52,573 nucleotides of DNA from an uncultured Christensenella sp. (GTDB lineage: Bacteria > Bacillota > Clostridia > Christensenellales > DTU072): the NCBI GenBank assembly GCA_905210905.1, contig CAJLYQ010000005.1, positions 1-52,573 on the forward strand. Reading direction: 5' to 3'. The notes under the pieces are model-generated. The model was not told the origin of the DNA. It did no database searches and saw nothing but the letters and a program-made list of their open reading frames with translations. The position numbers and the translations under genes are program-made. Every line of letters starts with the position of its first letter. Positions within the stretch are counted from its first letter, which is position 1. Positions 26,696 through 34,612 of the stretch are shown piece by piece.

Positions 26696-26739
26696 TATGA
26701 AAAAAACCTAAACCGAAACAACAAAGTTCGATTTAGGTT
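26696..26739 (-). terminator. terminator overlapping the 3' end of the left recombinase gene
   Basis: On the minus strand AACCTAAA pairs with TTTAGGTT, extended by a second helix (CGAAC with GTTTCG), followed by seven T. The stop codon of the recombinase lies inside it. It directly follows the tRNA-end-like repeat at 26737-26750, so it may once have been a tRNA terminator. Confidence 0.75.
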
Positions 26740-28288
26740 TCACTTGGCGGGCAGAATCACTTCGCGTTTGAACTATTTCCCACCTATCCTCTAACTGCGG
26801 TTTGATTTCCTCTAAAGTTGTTTCATCTATTGCTTTGTTCCCGCCTTTAAAATTGAAGTAGATATAGGTATGATCGTCGCAAACGTATACTTTGTATACG
26901 AGGGTGTCTATCAGCTGTCGTCTAAACTCAAAATCATCTACGTTTCCCTGAATTATCAGCTTGACGAACGCTTCAAAATCTTTCTCTGTAAGTTGCCGTC
27001 CACGTTCGATTGTTAATTTCGTTTTCAGCTTTTCCAAGTCACTTAAAAGGACTTCATACTCTTGCATTTGCACTTCGATACGCTGTTTGAGTAACGGGCT
27101 TTTGGCTTCGATAAAGGCAGTGGCTGCGGCATCTGCTTTTTCTTGTACGTCGGCAATTCGCTTTCGTATTGATTTGAGTTCCTTTTCGTCCGTCCTCGAT
27201 TCGTAATGCTTCATCAAGTCGCTTATTATCGTTTGCTGATGGACTTCATCGGACAGGTATAAAAGGATGCTTGATACAACGGCGTTTTCAAGAGTATCTT
27301 TATGCTCAAGCCGCTTTTTACAAAGTTTCTTCTTCCTGTTTTTGCATTCGTAGTAATAGTATTTTTTGCCCGTTTTACTTCTTCCACCACCGGAGACCAT
27401 TTCCGAACCGCAGTGACCGCAGAAGAGTTTTCCCGTCAATAGGTAAGGTTCTATTTTTGCTGTTTCTTTGCCACCTAAAACGTAGCGATTATCGGATAGC
27501 CTTTTTTGCACTCGCTCGAAGGTTTCTTTGTCGATAATTGCCGGATACATATTGGTACATAATCTTTCCCCAAAGTAGAATTCTCCGGTATATTTCGGAT
27601 TGGTCAAATAATGGTCGAACGTTTTTCCGGTTATGGGCTTTCCCTTGAATCTGACTCCCTGAGCGTTGAGTTCCTGAGCTATTTGTTTTTTGCCGATACC
27701 TTTATCAAACTGTTCAAAGACATACTTCATAACTTTGGATTCTTCTTCGTCCAGAACGATACGTTTAATAAATTTCCCTTGTTTTCCGGGGACAGGTTCT
27801 AATTCCAATTTATAACCATAAATGATAAAGCCACCGCAGAATGTACCGTTGGCGACGCTAATATCAAGACCGTCTTTGACTCTTTTGGAAAGACGCTTGC
27901 TGTATTTTTCTGCGTTCCAGTCCAAAAACATTTCATAGAATTCGCCGCCTTCATCATCTGCTATCGGTTCAAGAGCGGAAATAACCTTTATGCCGTATTT
28001 TTCCTTGAGCATTTCTTTATATAGAATGCTGTCTCGACGGTTACGTGCGAACCTGTCGAACATATAAACGATAATATATTGGAAAGTGCCAAGTTGGGCA
28101 TCGGAGATCATTTTTTGAAAAGCAGGGCGGGCGTCGTTTGTTCCCGTTCTTGCTTTATCGGTATAAAGGTTGACAACTTCAAGTCCTTTGCTCTCCGCAC
28201 ATTCCGTACAAATACGCACCTGTGCTTCGATACTTTGCTCGTTTTGTCCGTGCGAGCTGAATCTCGCGTAAATCACACAATTCTTCAT
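26708..28288 (-). CDS. large serine recombinase, left end of the island
   Basis: A 526-residue site-specific recombinase. The N-terminal resolvase domain has YARFSSHGQ with catalytic Ser11, then FDRFARNRRDS and AEKYSKRLSKRVKDGL. A Recombinase domain follows (YLTNPKYTGEF about residue 235), then a zinc ribbon (LFCGHCGSEMVSGGG, later CKNRKKKLC), a coiled coil about residues 370-425 and a C-terminal tail. Length and layout are those of transposon or phage-type large serine integrases. Its last codons run through a 14-bp copy of the tRNA-Ser 3' end. It is transcribed outward. The ATG has only a weak GAG upstream. Confidence 0.92.
   Translation of the reverse strand: MKNCVIYARFSSHGQNEQSIEAQVRICTECAESKGLEVVNLYTDKARTGTNDARPAFQKMISDAQLGTFQYIIVYMFDRFARNRRDSILYKEMLKEKYGIKVISALEPIADDEGGEFYEMFLDWNAEKYSKRLSKRVKDGLDISVANGTFCGGFIIYGYKLELEPVPGKQGKFIKRIVLDEEESKVMKYVFEQFDKGIGKKQIAQELNAQGVRFKGKPITGKTFDHYLTNPKYTGEFYFGERLCTNMYPAIIDKETFERVQKRLSDNRYVLGGKETAKIEPYLLTGKLFCGHCGSEMVSGGGRSKTGKKYYYYECKNRKKKLCKKRLEHKDTLENAVVSSILLYLSDEVHQQTIISDLMKHYESRTDEKELKSIRKRIADVQEKADAAATAFIEAKSPLLKQRIEVQMQEYEVLLSDLEKLKTKLTIERGRQLTEKDFEAFVKLIIQGNVDDFEFRRQLIDTLVYKVYVCDDHTYIYFNFKGGNKAIDETTLEEIKPQLEDRWEIVQTRSDSARQVKPKSNFVVSV
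26737..26750 (+). repeat. left 14-bp direct repeat, possible attachment site
   Basis: GTTTCACTTGGCGG, identical and in the same orientation at 36809-36822. Read on the minus strand it is the last two acceptor bases, discriminator G, CCA and trailer of tRNA-Ser, so it looks like a duplicated tRNA end. Confidence 0.6.
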
Positions 28289-28497
28289 CTCAAACTCATT
28301 TGTTCGTTTTTGTTTTTTGCAAGCTATTGCTTTTGCAACCGCAAAACCAGTCTGCCACAGTCGAAAAAGTCAAGGAAAAAGGCAATGGTTTATGCTTAAC
28401 GAGGGATAAACATTGCCCCTTGATCTTTTTCGCTGCGGAAGACAACAAAACCTACAAAAGCAATAGCATAATTTTTTTAATTTGTTCCCCTATGTGC

Positions 28498-28526
28498 TTG
28501 ACATTTGCATACATTATAGCTAAAAT
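28498..28526 (+). promoter_or_regulatory. promoter of the LexA-like gene
   Basis: TTGACA at 28498-28503, a 17-bp spacer, TAAAAT at 28521-28526. The 294-bp gap from 28289 to 28582 otherwise contains only this promoter, the palindrome at 28535-28554 and AT-rich DNA. Confidence 0.7.
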
Positions 28527-28534
28527 AAAATCAA

Positions 28535-28554
28535 TACGCAACAAAAATTGCGTA
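28535..28554. promoter_or_regulatory. LexA-like operator palindrome
   Basis: TACGCAA-N6-TTGCGTA, perfect 7-bp arms, placed just downstream of the -10 box of the LexA-like gene, where a bound repressor would block its own promoter. Confidence 0.65.
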
Positions 28555-28582
28555 ACAAATCGAAAGAAAGGAAAAATTTTTT

Positions 28583-28945
28583 ATGAAGGTCAGAAGTGAA
28601 GAAGTCTTCAATGCCATTATCGAATTCATTGATGAATATTATTTCGCCAATAATATTGTCCCCACTATGCAAGAGATAGCCGAGGCTGTTAAATTGGATA
28701 GAAGTAATGTTTGTCGAAATCTTCAAGCAATGCAAGAACGTGGGTTGATAGAAGTAACAGGTGGTTGGCGTGGTATCAAGACAAAGAAAATGTCAAAAGT
28801 CATGACCGGAATATCAAGAGTGCCGATCGTAGGTATGATTGCTTGCGGTACTCCTATGTTAGCTGAAGAAAATATAGAGAGTTATATTCCTATATTGTTG
28901 CACATCAATACTGCTAGGATCTACACTACGTTCTATAAAGTATAA
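28583..28945 (+). pseudogene. 3'-truncated LexA-like repressor
   Basis: A 120-residue open frame. Residues 1-65 are a LexA-type winged helix-turn-helix (VFNAIIEFIDEYY, PTMQEIAEAVKLDRSNVCRNLQAMQERGLIEV). Residues 78-104 match the start of the S24 peptidase domain, including the cleavage-site region VPIVGMIACGTPMLAEENIESYIPI, with Cys-Gly in place of Ala-Gly. At about 28893 the homology ends and 16 unrelated residues follow; the serine-lysine protease and dimerisation domain is missing. AAAGGAAAAA precedes the ATG, and promoter and operator are intact. The fragment could still bind DNA weakly as a monomer, but autocleavage is impossible. Its end converges with, and overlaps, a truncated gene on the other strand. 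Confidence 0.8.
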
Positions 28946-29275
28946 AAACACCTGTTTGCCTTGAGCTAACATGTTTTCTATTTCTTCTTCCGTCCCAGAA
29001 TCATAATTGTCTGTGGGCGTTCCGAATCGCGTGCCGAGCAATGCAACACATAAATCGCAATCATCTACAAATTGTTTGTTTAATAATTTTTGAGGTTTAT
29101 CTCCGGATTGTGGAAAACTATCAGTGGACCAGTGTTTAAGCTGGATTATCATTTTATTGATCTCGCCCAGTGAAGAGTTAAAACTTTTTACGCATTCTTC
29201 AATTATGTCTTTTAAATCTAAAACATCGCCAGGGCATGAAAGCAATAAGCTATATACAGTGCTAGTATGTGGCAT
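28859..29275 (-). pseudogene. 3'-truncated DUF4062-like gene
   Basis: A 138-residue open frame with its own promoter and AAAGGAG site. Residues 5-125 match the DUF4062 pattern: an N-terminal STVYSLLLSCPGDVLDLKDIIEE strand-helix, a middle LLNKQFVDDCDLCVALLGTRFGTPT, and GTEEEIENMLAQGKQVFLYF. Such domains are TIR/toll-like in fold and often sit in defence contexts. Full proteins continue well past this point; here the match stops at QYRNI (about 28895) and a few foreign residues lead to a stop. The cut coincides with the cut in the LexA-like gene on the opposite strand, so one rearrangement removed both 3' ends. Confidence 0.7.
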
Positions 29276-29323
29276 AATAACTATCTCCTTTTTCGAATTT
29301 TCACTAATGCTGTTCTGATAAAT

Positions 29324-29352
29324 ATTATAACAAAAAGCAATTTTAATCTCAA
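29324..29352 (-). promoter_or_regulatory. promoter of the DUF4062-like gene
   Basis: On the minus strand TTGAGA (29352-29347), a 17-bp spacer, TATAAT (29329-29324). It is divergent from the methyltransferase promoter, 40 bp apart. Confidence 0.75.
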
Positions 29353-29391
29353 GAAGAAAACACGAGAATGGACAAAATAAGTAATAATAGC

Positions 29392-29420
29392 TTGACAGAA
29401 TACAAAAAGAATATTACAAT
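29392..29420 (+). promoter_or_regulatory. promoter of the methyltransferase operon
   Basis: TTGACA at 29392-29397, a 17-bp spacer, TACAAT at 29415-29420, leaving a leader of only about 25 nt. No C-protein-box type repeat was noticed. Confidence 0.8.
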
Positions 29421-29450
29421 ATAAAAACGGATGTCATAGGATGCGAGAAC

Positions 29451-31397
29451 ATGAGATTTATTGGTAGTAAAGTTAATCTATTGGAGAACATAAAACAAGT
29501 CATTGATGAGAACTGTGATGGGATCAATGAAGTGTTTTGCGATATTTTCTCCGGCACGGGGGCAGTTGCAAGATGTTTCAAACCATACTATCAGATAATC
29601 AGCAATGATATTCTATACTTCTCTCATGTTTTGACCGCGGCAACCATTGAGAACAACCATGTCCCCGAATTTGCTAAACTCAAGAAGAATGGAATAGAAG
29701 ACCCTATTGCTTACCTTGAAAGTGAGCCGATTACTTGCAGTTTAATTAATGGTTTTATTACGGAAGAATACTCTCCTAAAGGACAAGCGGGAAGAATGTA
29801 TCTTACTGAAACCAATGCGGAACGTATTGATTTTATTAGAAATACTATTGAAGCTTGGAAAGATAAAAAATGGATAGATTCTTATGAATATAAGTATCTG
29901 CTTGCTTGTTTAATCGAAGGTGTTCCTTTTGTATCCAACACAACAGGTACTTATGGCGCGTACTTAAAGCAATGGGATAAACGAGCATTCAAACGTTTTG
30001 AGATGTTCAAATTATCCGTTTGTGATAACGGACGTAGAAATATTTGTTACAACGAAGACGCTAATGAACTGATTAAGAAGATCAGCGGAGATATTCTATA
30101 CATTGATCCGCCATATAACGATCGGCAGTATCTTCCCAATTATCATGTTTTGGAAACTATTGCAAAGTATGATTATCCTACGGTTAAGGGTGTAACAGGT
30201 GTTAGACCATATACTAATGAAAAGTCAAGTTATTGTATTAAAGCAAAAGTCAAAGAAGCGTTCGATGATTTGATAAAGAATGCTGATTTTAGACATATCG
30301 TTATCAGTTATAGCGATGACGGCTTGCTGTCTGTGGACGAGATCAAAGAAATACTATCAAAATATTGCATTGCTGATAGTGTCAAGAAATATGATATTCC
30401 CTATGCTCGATATAAGGCAAAACTTGAACAGAGCAAAAAAGAACATAGTGAGTACATCTTCTATGCAAAAAAACAATTAGATCGTGAATATACTCGAATT
30501 GCCGTTCAGCCTGTTCGTAGAAAGAATGCCGACAATATAGACAAAAAGAGATTCATTAAAAGCCCAATGAATTATATTGGAGGCAAGTATAAGTTGCTAC
30601 CTCAAATAATGCCATTATTCCCAAAAGATATAAAGACTTTCGTCGATTTGTTTGCGGGCGGATTTAACGTATCGGTCAATGTTGATGCACAAAAGACTAT
30701 TTGCAATGACCTCAATTATCTTGTGGTCGAAATGGTTCGTACTTTTAGTTATGCAGACATTGACATTATTTTGAAGAGAATTGATGAAAAGATTGCAGAA
30801 TATGGATTGTCAAAAGAGAACGAAGAAGGGTTTAAGGCGTTCCGTGATTTCTATAATGCTAATCACAATCCAATAGATTTGTTTACTCTGTCCTGTTTCT
30901 CGTTCAACTATCAATTTAGGTTTAACAGCAATAAAGAATATAATAATCCTTTTGGAAGGAATAGAAGCCAATTTTCTGAAACGACGAGACAAAACCTAAT
31001 TTTGTTTATGGACGAAATGAAAAAAAAGAATCTTGAATTTTTCTCAAGAGATTTCCGAGAGATTCCTTTATCTCGACTTGGTAATGGGGATTTCATCTAC
31101 TGCGATCCTCCGTATTTGATTACGAATGGATCGTACAATGATGGTAATCGGGGATTCCATGATTGGGGCGAAGATGAAGAACGAGCCTTATATTCCTATT
31201 TGGATCAAGCGAATTCGCAGGGAATTAAGTTTGCCTTATCAAATATGATTAAACACAAAGGTACAGACAATACCATCTTATCTGATTGGGCAAGAAAATA
31301 TAAAGTTCATTACATAGATAGCAATTATTCTAACTGTAACTATCAGTTTAAGAATAAAGATGCAGAAACATTAGAAGTATTGGTCACGAATTATTAA
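29451..31397 (+). CDS. fused double D12-class adenine-N6 DNA methyltransferase
   Basis: A 648-residue protein holding two complete Dam/D12-type methyltransferase domains. Domain 1: motif X FIGSKVNLLENI at the start, SAM-binding DIFSGTGAVA about 32-41, catalytic DPPY at 219-222. Domain 2 starts near 365: MNYIGGKYKLLPQI, SAM-binding FAGGF at 401, catalytic DPPY at 552-555. The size and tandem D12 design resemble M.FokI, where each half methylates one strand of an asymmetric site; that is established for FokI and inferred here. It has a promoter of its own but only a weak ribosome site. The second methyltransferase gene starts 2 bp after its stop. AT-rich codons set it apart from chromosomal genes around it. 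Confidence 0.9.
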   Translation: MRFIGSKVNLLENIKQVIDENCDGINEVFCDIFSGTGAVARCFKPYYQIISNDILYFSHVLTAATIENNHVPEFAKLKKNGIEDPIAYLESEPITCSLINGFITEEYSPKGQAGRMYLTETNAERIDFIRNTIEAWKDKKWIDSYEYKYLLACLIEGVPFVSNTTGTYGAYLKQWDKRAFKRFEMFKLSVCDNGRRNICYNEDANELIKKISGDILYIDPPYNDRQYLPNYHVLETIAKYDYPTVKGVTGVRPYTNEKSSYCIKAKVKEAFDDLIKNADFRHIVISYSDDGLLSVDEIKEILSKYCIADSVKKYDIPYARYKAKLEQSKKEHSEYIFYAKKQLDREYTRIAVQPVRRKNADNIDKKRFIKSPMNYIGGKYKLLPQIMPLFPKDIKTFVDLFAGGFNVSVNVDAQKTICNDLNYLVVEMVRTFSYADIDIILKRIDEKIAEYGLSKENEEGFKAFRDFYNANHNPIDLFTLSCFSFNYQFRFNSNKEYNNPFGRNRSQFSETTRQNLILFMDEMKKKNLEFFSRDFREIPLSRLGNGDFIYCDPPYLITNGSYNDGNRGFHDWGEDEERALYSYLDQANSQGIKFALSNMIKHKGTDNTILSDWARKYKVHYIDSNYSNCNYQFKNKDAETLEVLVTNY

Positions 31398-31399
31398 TC

Positions 31400-32383
31400 A
31401 TGGATACAGAAAATACGGTTGGAAAACCTATAAGAGAAGTGCTTTCAGATGAAGAATTATTCTCGTTACCCCGTTGGGTAAAAGAGAATTTAGACTCAGC
31501 AAAAGTTGTTGGATCAACTCTGCGCACTATTGAACTTGAAGATGGTCGTCGCTTCAGCCTTGATAATACAATTAACGATCTCGCCGGCGCAGAATGGACC
31601 CGCTATATATGTTCTGTTATCAATACAAGGTATCTTACGAAAGGAAAAGATAGCTACGCTCATAATATTCGGAAAATTCACCCAACGCCTAAACCCCCTC
31701 AATTGATGAAAGAGCTGATTGAGTTCTTTAGCAAGGAAAACGAGATTGTATTGGATTATTTTATGGGTGTAGGCGGTTCGTTGTTGGGCGCAAGTTTGTG
31801 TGGCAGACGTGGTGCAGGAATAGACTTAAATAAGGATTTTATTGAAGCTTATAAACAAGCGGCGTTCGAATTAAACTTGCCAATTCAAAACTGCATTGTC
31901 GGTAATTGCGATACTGTTTTGAACGATAAAAGACAAATGCAAGAATTGTTAAATGGTGAAAAAGCGGGCTTGATCCTTATAGATCCGCCTTATGCAAATA
32001 TGATGTCAAAGCCGAAAACCGGTGCAGATATCGCGGTGTATGGAAATCAATCGACACCGTTTACAGATTTGCCCGAAGATTTAGGTAATCTGTCTTTGGG
32101 TGAGTTTATTCCTAAATTGAAATCAATCATAGAAAAGTCATTATTCTACTTAAAAAAGAAAGGCTACTTGATTGTGTTTTGTAAGGATATGCAACCAAAA
32201 AAGAAGGAACTTCATATGTTGCATGCCGAAATTGTTTCGGCGCTGAATGAAATCCCTTCTCTTTATTATCGCGGTTTGAAGATTTGGGCGGATCAAACGG
32301 TAAAACTATTTCCATATGGATACCCGTTTGATTTTGTTGCAAATCAAATCCACCAATACATTTTGATCTTCAGGAAGTATTAG
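31400..32383 (+). CDS. second DNA methyltransferase, motif order X-I-IV
   Basis: A 327-residue SAM-dependent DNA methyltransferase of the N4-cytosine/N6-adenine group. HPTPKPP starts at residue 94, the SAM loop DYFMGVGGS at 119, and catalytic IDPPYANM at about 194-201 (Asp195). HPTPKPP followed by DxFMGxGG is typical of the C-terminal end of beta-class enzymes, where DPPY comes first; here DPPY comes after, so the order is permuted or gamma-like. The N-terminal 90 residues may bind the target. It follows the double methyltransferase by 2 bp and converges with, overlapping by 4 nt, the endonuclease gene. It is predicted to protect a strand or site the first enzyme does not. Confidence 0.82.
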   Translation: MDTENTVGKPIREVLSDEELFSLPRWVKENLDSAKVVGSTLRTIELEDGRRFSLDNTINDLAGAEWTRYICSVINTRYLTKGKDSYAHNIRKIHPTPKPPQLMKELIEFFSKENEIVLDYFMGVGGSLLGASLCGRRGAGIDLNKDFIEAYKQAAFELNLPIQNCIVGNCDTVLNDKRQMQELLNGEKAGLILIDPPYANMMSKPKTGADIAVYGNQSTPFTDLPEDLGNLSLGEFIPKLKSIIEKSLFYLKKKGYLIVFCKDMQPKKKELHMLHAEIVSALNEIPSLYYRGLKIWADQTVKLFPYGYPFDFVANQIHQYILIFRKY

Positions 32384-33765
32384 TGAATACCCACCTCGGC
32401 AAAAGCATCTTTGATGGGTTGAGGTGCGTCTTGGTTTATAAATACATTTCCGTCCGCATCTACATAGATAAGCACCTTTTTATCGGGAATGCCACCGAGG
32501 TTGCCACCGAATAGCGTAACCCACCGAGAAATAGCGTAAGACGGATAACTACGACTGATGTGTTCGTTGATTATCGCGTCATATGTGTCTATTTCGGCTA
32601 ATCCATCAGCTAATTTATTATACATCTTGCCTTCAATCAAATAAATCTCATGCGTATTGTCATTACGCAGAACTACGTCCGGCAACAAGAGATTGTTAAC
32701 GCCGCCGCTGTCTTTTTTATGCAATGTAGTAAGACTCTTATCGGGTTCTCTGAAATAACTCCTTTCGCAACCGGCATGATTCTCATAAATACCATGTATT
32801 CCTTTATATTGGCAAGCCAAATGAAGTAGAATGGAAGCAACTTTTTCAGATGAAATTGCATATTGCCAATAGTGTTCCGGGAGTTCAATATCAATAGGCA
32901 AGGTGATTCCTTCTAATTTAATGTCAAGCAACTTACAGATTCGGATAAACTTATTGCTCTTATTCTTCGTTGCGTAAGACTGAGATACACCATGATTTGT
33001 TATGATAATATCGCCTTGCCAATTTAATTCCCTTAAAGTGCTTGCAATACAAGTAAGCGTTCCAATGTTGGGATCATGACCGATATTTCCTTTGTCTTTT
33101 GGCTTGGATAAACGACCGGAAATGGTTATAGTTGTTGCATTGATTTTGGCGATACGTATAGGAACATTGGTGCTGTTCGGTAAACGCATATTGGTTTTGA
33201 ATTCAATGAGTTCGTCAACGCTTGCAAATGCCTTAAAAGCAGCCATGGATTTGCCGATGAATTTAACACCTTGCGCTAACAACATATTTGTTCCGAAAAC
33301 ATTCGTGTCAGATGGCTTTCTGTCTTCGTCCGATGTCGCTTCTTCATTGTAAAGCATATACTTGGGAACTTCGGGACAATAGTAATTTGCATAAGCAAAC
33401 TTGGTAGCGCGTTGTCCGATTCCTGTATTACGAGATTCGGCATCGCTTGTTTTCGTTTCTTCTAAAAGGAATAAAATGTTTTCAAGCGAATGATTATCGG
33501 GAACATTATCTTGTTTTACAAGCATATAGTCCATAAAACTCGAGTATCCGCTGACTATTCTAATATTGATTTCATCAATTTCGCTCACTTGAACGTTCTC
33601 AACGAGATACTCAAATGCAAACCTACCATCGGCAGTCGCCTTGGGTTTTATAGCAAGGTTGTCTGCGGTCATTGTTGCATGATAGTTTTTGCAGTATTCT
33701 TCAAGGATGGTTTGAATGACCGAATTCTTAGGGCGCTCTTCGGTCAGAATCCACAATTTGCTCAT
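32380..33765 (-). CDS. probable type II restriction endonuclease
   Basis: A 461-residue protein convergent with two methyltransferase genes and without recognisable family membership. The nuclease call rests on context and on two PD-(D/E)xK-like motifs: VPD at 88-90 followed by LLEETK at 100-105 (acids Glu103, Lys105), and LPD at 361-363 followed by IYLIEGK at 374-380 (Glu378, Lys380). The second is closer to the classical spacing. GGAGG and a promoter at 33795-33823 precede it, so it is expressed apart from the methyltransferases. It could be an asymmetric cutter with one site per strand, as known for enzymes such as Mva1269I, but one motif may be chance. Confidence 0.72.
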   Translation of the reverse strand: MSKLWILTEERPKNSVIQTILEEYCKNYHATMTADNLAIKPKATADGRFAFEYLVENVQVSEIDEINIRIVSGYSSFMDYMLVKQDNVPDNHSLENILFLLEETKTSDAESRNTGIGQRATKFAYANYYCPEVPKYMLYNEEATSDEDRKPSDTNVFGTNMLLAQGVKFIGKSMAAFKAFASVDELIEFKTNMRLPNSTNVPIRIAKINATTITISGRLSKPKDKGNIGHDPNIGTLTCIASTLRELNWQGDIIITNHGVSQSYATKNKSNKFIRICKLLDIKLEGITLPIDIELPEHYWQYAISSEKVASILLHLACQYKGIHGIYENHAGCERSYFREPDKSLTTLHKKDSGGVNNLLLPDVVLRNDNTHEIYLIEGKMYNKLADGLAEIDTYDAIINEHISRSYPSYAISRWVTLFGGNLGGIPDKKVLIYVDADGNVFINQDAPQPIKDAFAEVGIH

Positions 33766-33794
33766 TTTTTCCTCCGTAAGTATGGAATATAAAC

Positions 33795-33823
33795 ATTATA
33801 ACATATTTCGTCAAAAAACTCAA
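33795..33823 (-). promoter_or_regulatory. promoter of the endonuclease gene
   Basis: On the minus strand TTGAGT (33823-33818), a 17-bp spacer, TATAAT (33800-33795), about 30 nt before the ATG. Confidence 0.72.
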
Positions 33824-33866
33824 ATGTACAGGAAACTCATAGAAATGATATTTGCTTAAAACATAA

Positions 33867-34029
33867 ATCGGGTTTCCCGATTGTGCGGCGAGCCAACGGC
33901 GCGCCATACGAAATAGCGGATTTTGGCTATTTCCTTATCCTGCTATAGAAAAAAGCCGGATAGCCAAGGAAATAGCTAAAAAAATTTTCAAAAAAGTGTT
34001 AAGGTGTTTGCTACAACGAACACCTTAAC
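33867..34029. other. cluster of three inverted repeats upstream of the ncRNA promoter
   Basis: In a gene-free stretch: ATCGGG-TTT-CCCGAT at 33867-33881; GCTATTTCCTT (33926-33936) paired with AAGGAAATAGC (33966-33976), with an inner ATCC/GGAT helix; and GTTAAGGTGTT (33998-34008) paired with AACACCTTAAC (34019-34029). None is followed by a T-run on a sensible strand, so they look like binding or processing sites, possibly for recombination or transfer, rather than terminators. Confidence 0.5.
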
Positions 34030-34030
34030 C

Positions 34031-34059
34031 TTTACAAGGGCGCTTGAAAGTGATATAAT
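34031..34059 (+). promoter_or_regulatory. promoter of the candidate ncRNA
   Basis: TTTACA at 34031-34036, a 17-bp spacer, TATAAT at 34054-34059, beginning two bases after the last inverted repeat of the upstream cluster. Confidence 0.75.
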
Positions 34060-34065
34060 GTAACT

Positions 34066-34289
34066 ACAAGCTGAATATGGGCGAAGGGGTTCCGTTGAAT
34101 GCCTTTGCTGACGTTCGTTAAGCGATTAGACTTGGCAGAAGCCGTATTGACTTAAACCGCATAAAAACCCACAGTGGGCGGAGAGAACAGTACGAAACCG
34201 CGAACCATGAGACTTCGGGCGAACAGATAGACCTTATTTTTGCGTTGCAGAAACGCACGTAAGGTTTTGTCTGTTCGCCCTTTGTTTTT
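34066..34289 (+). ncRNA. candidate structured non-coding RNA of about 224 nt
   Basis: A stretch with a consensus promoter at its 5' side, no credible reading frame, and a long hairpin terminator at its 3' side. The body contains several short self-complementary segments, and the 3' third folds into a three-part helix: GGGCGAACAGA/TCTGTTCGCCC, ACCTTA/TAAGGT, GCGTT/AACGC. I cannot assign it to a known RNA family. It could be an independent small RNA, or an attenuated leader for the small genes that follow at 34336 and 34657. The 5' end is inferred from the -10 box. Confidence 0.6.
34217..34289 (+). terminator. long intrinsic terminator of the candidate ncRNA
   Basis: An 11-bp outer stem (34217-34227 with 34270-34280), a 6-bp middle stem (34231-34236 with 34260-34265) and a 5-bp inner hairpin (34242-34256), followed by TTTGTTTTT. 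Confidence 0.8.
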
Positions 34290-34335
34290 AACGGACATTC
34301 GGTTTGAAAACAGCCACAAGGAGGAATGCCTATGA

Positions 34336-34446
34336 ATGCAAGAGATCGACCACACATCTAACAACCACGAGCGGAACAAGTCATTGGAAGTATTGGGAAT
34401 CCGTTCCAAGATGGAAGCAGGTAAAGGGATTTCCCAAAATCAATGA
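34336..34446 (+). CDS. small open reading frame of unknown function
   Basis: A 36-residue frame, MQEIDHTSNNHERNKSLEVL and onward to AGKGISQNQ. AGGAGG lies about ten bases upstream; an overlapping ATG four bases earlier opens only nine codons. The composition (charged, helix-forming, GIRSKMEAGKGIS) looks protein-like but matches no family I know. It lies between the ncRNA terminator and the next promoter, so it would need readthrough or a promoter I did not find. Confidence 0.35.
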   Translation: MQEIDHTSNNHERNKSLEVLGIRSKMEAGKGISQNQ

Positions 34447-34553
34447 TTTTCGTAAATCCGACTCGTGGACAAGTGGGAAACCCACCTTTCTTTTTCGGCA
34501 AGTAATTGCCACAAGGTGACAGGTCCATATCTCTTCGCGCGGAGAAATATTCG

Positions 34554-34567
34554 TCGTATATATACGA
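34554..34567. promoter_or_regulatory. upstream operator palindrome
   Basis: TCGTATATATACGA, a perfect 14-bp palindrome nine bases before the -35 box at 34576. It shares its TCGTAT/ATACGA half-sites with the palindrome at 34613-34626. Confidence 0.6.
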
Positions 34568-34575
34568 GAAAGAGC

Positions 34576-34604
34576 TTGACACGCCCTCGTTAATGGTGTA
34601 GAAT
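34576..34604 (+). promoter_or_regulatory. promoter of the ribbon-helix-helix-like gene
   Basis: TTGACA at 34576-34581, a 17-bp spacer, TAGAAT at 34599-34604. It lies between two related palindromes. Confidence 0.82.
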
Positions 34605-34612
34605 ATGCGTAG

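Noticed and set aside
34304..34519. 71-residue frame after the ncRNA
   Set aside because: Out of frame with the AGGAGG-led small frame at 34336 and with a random-looking product.
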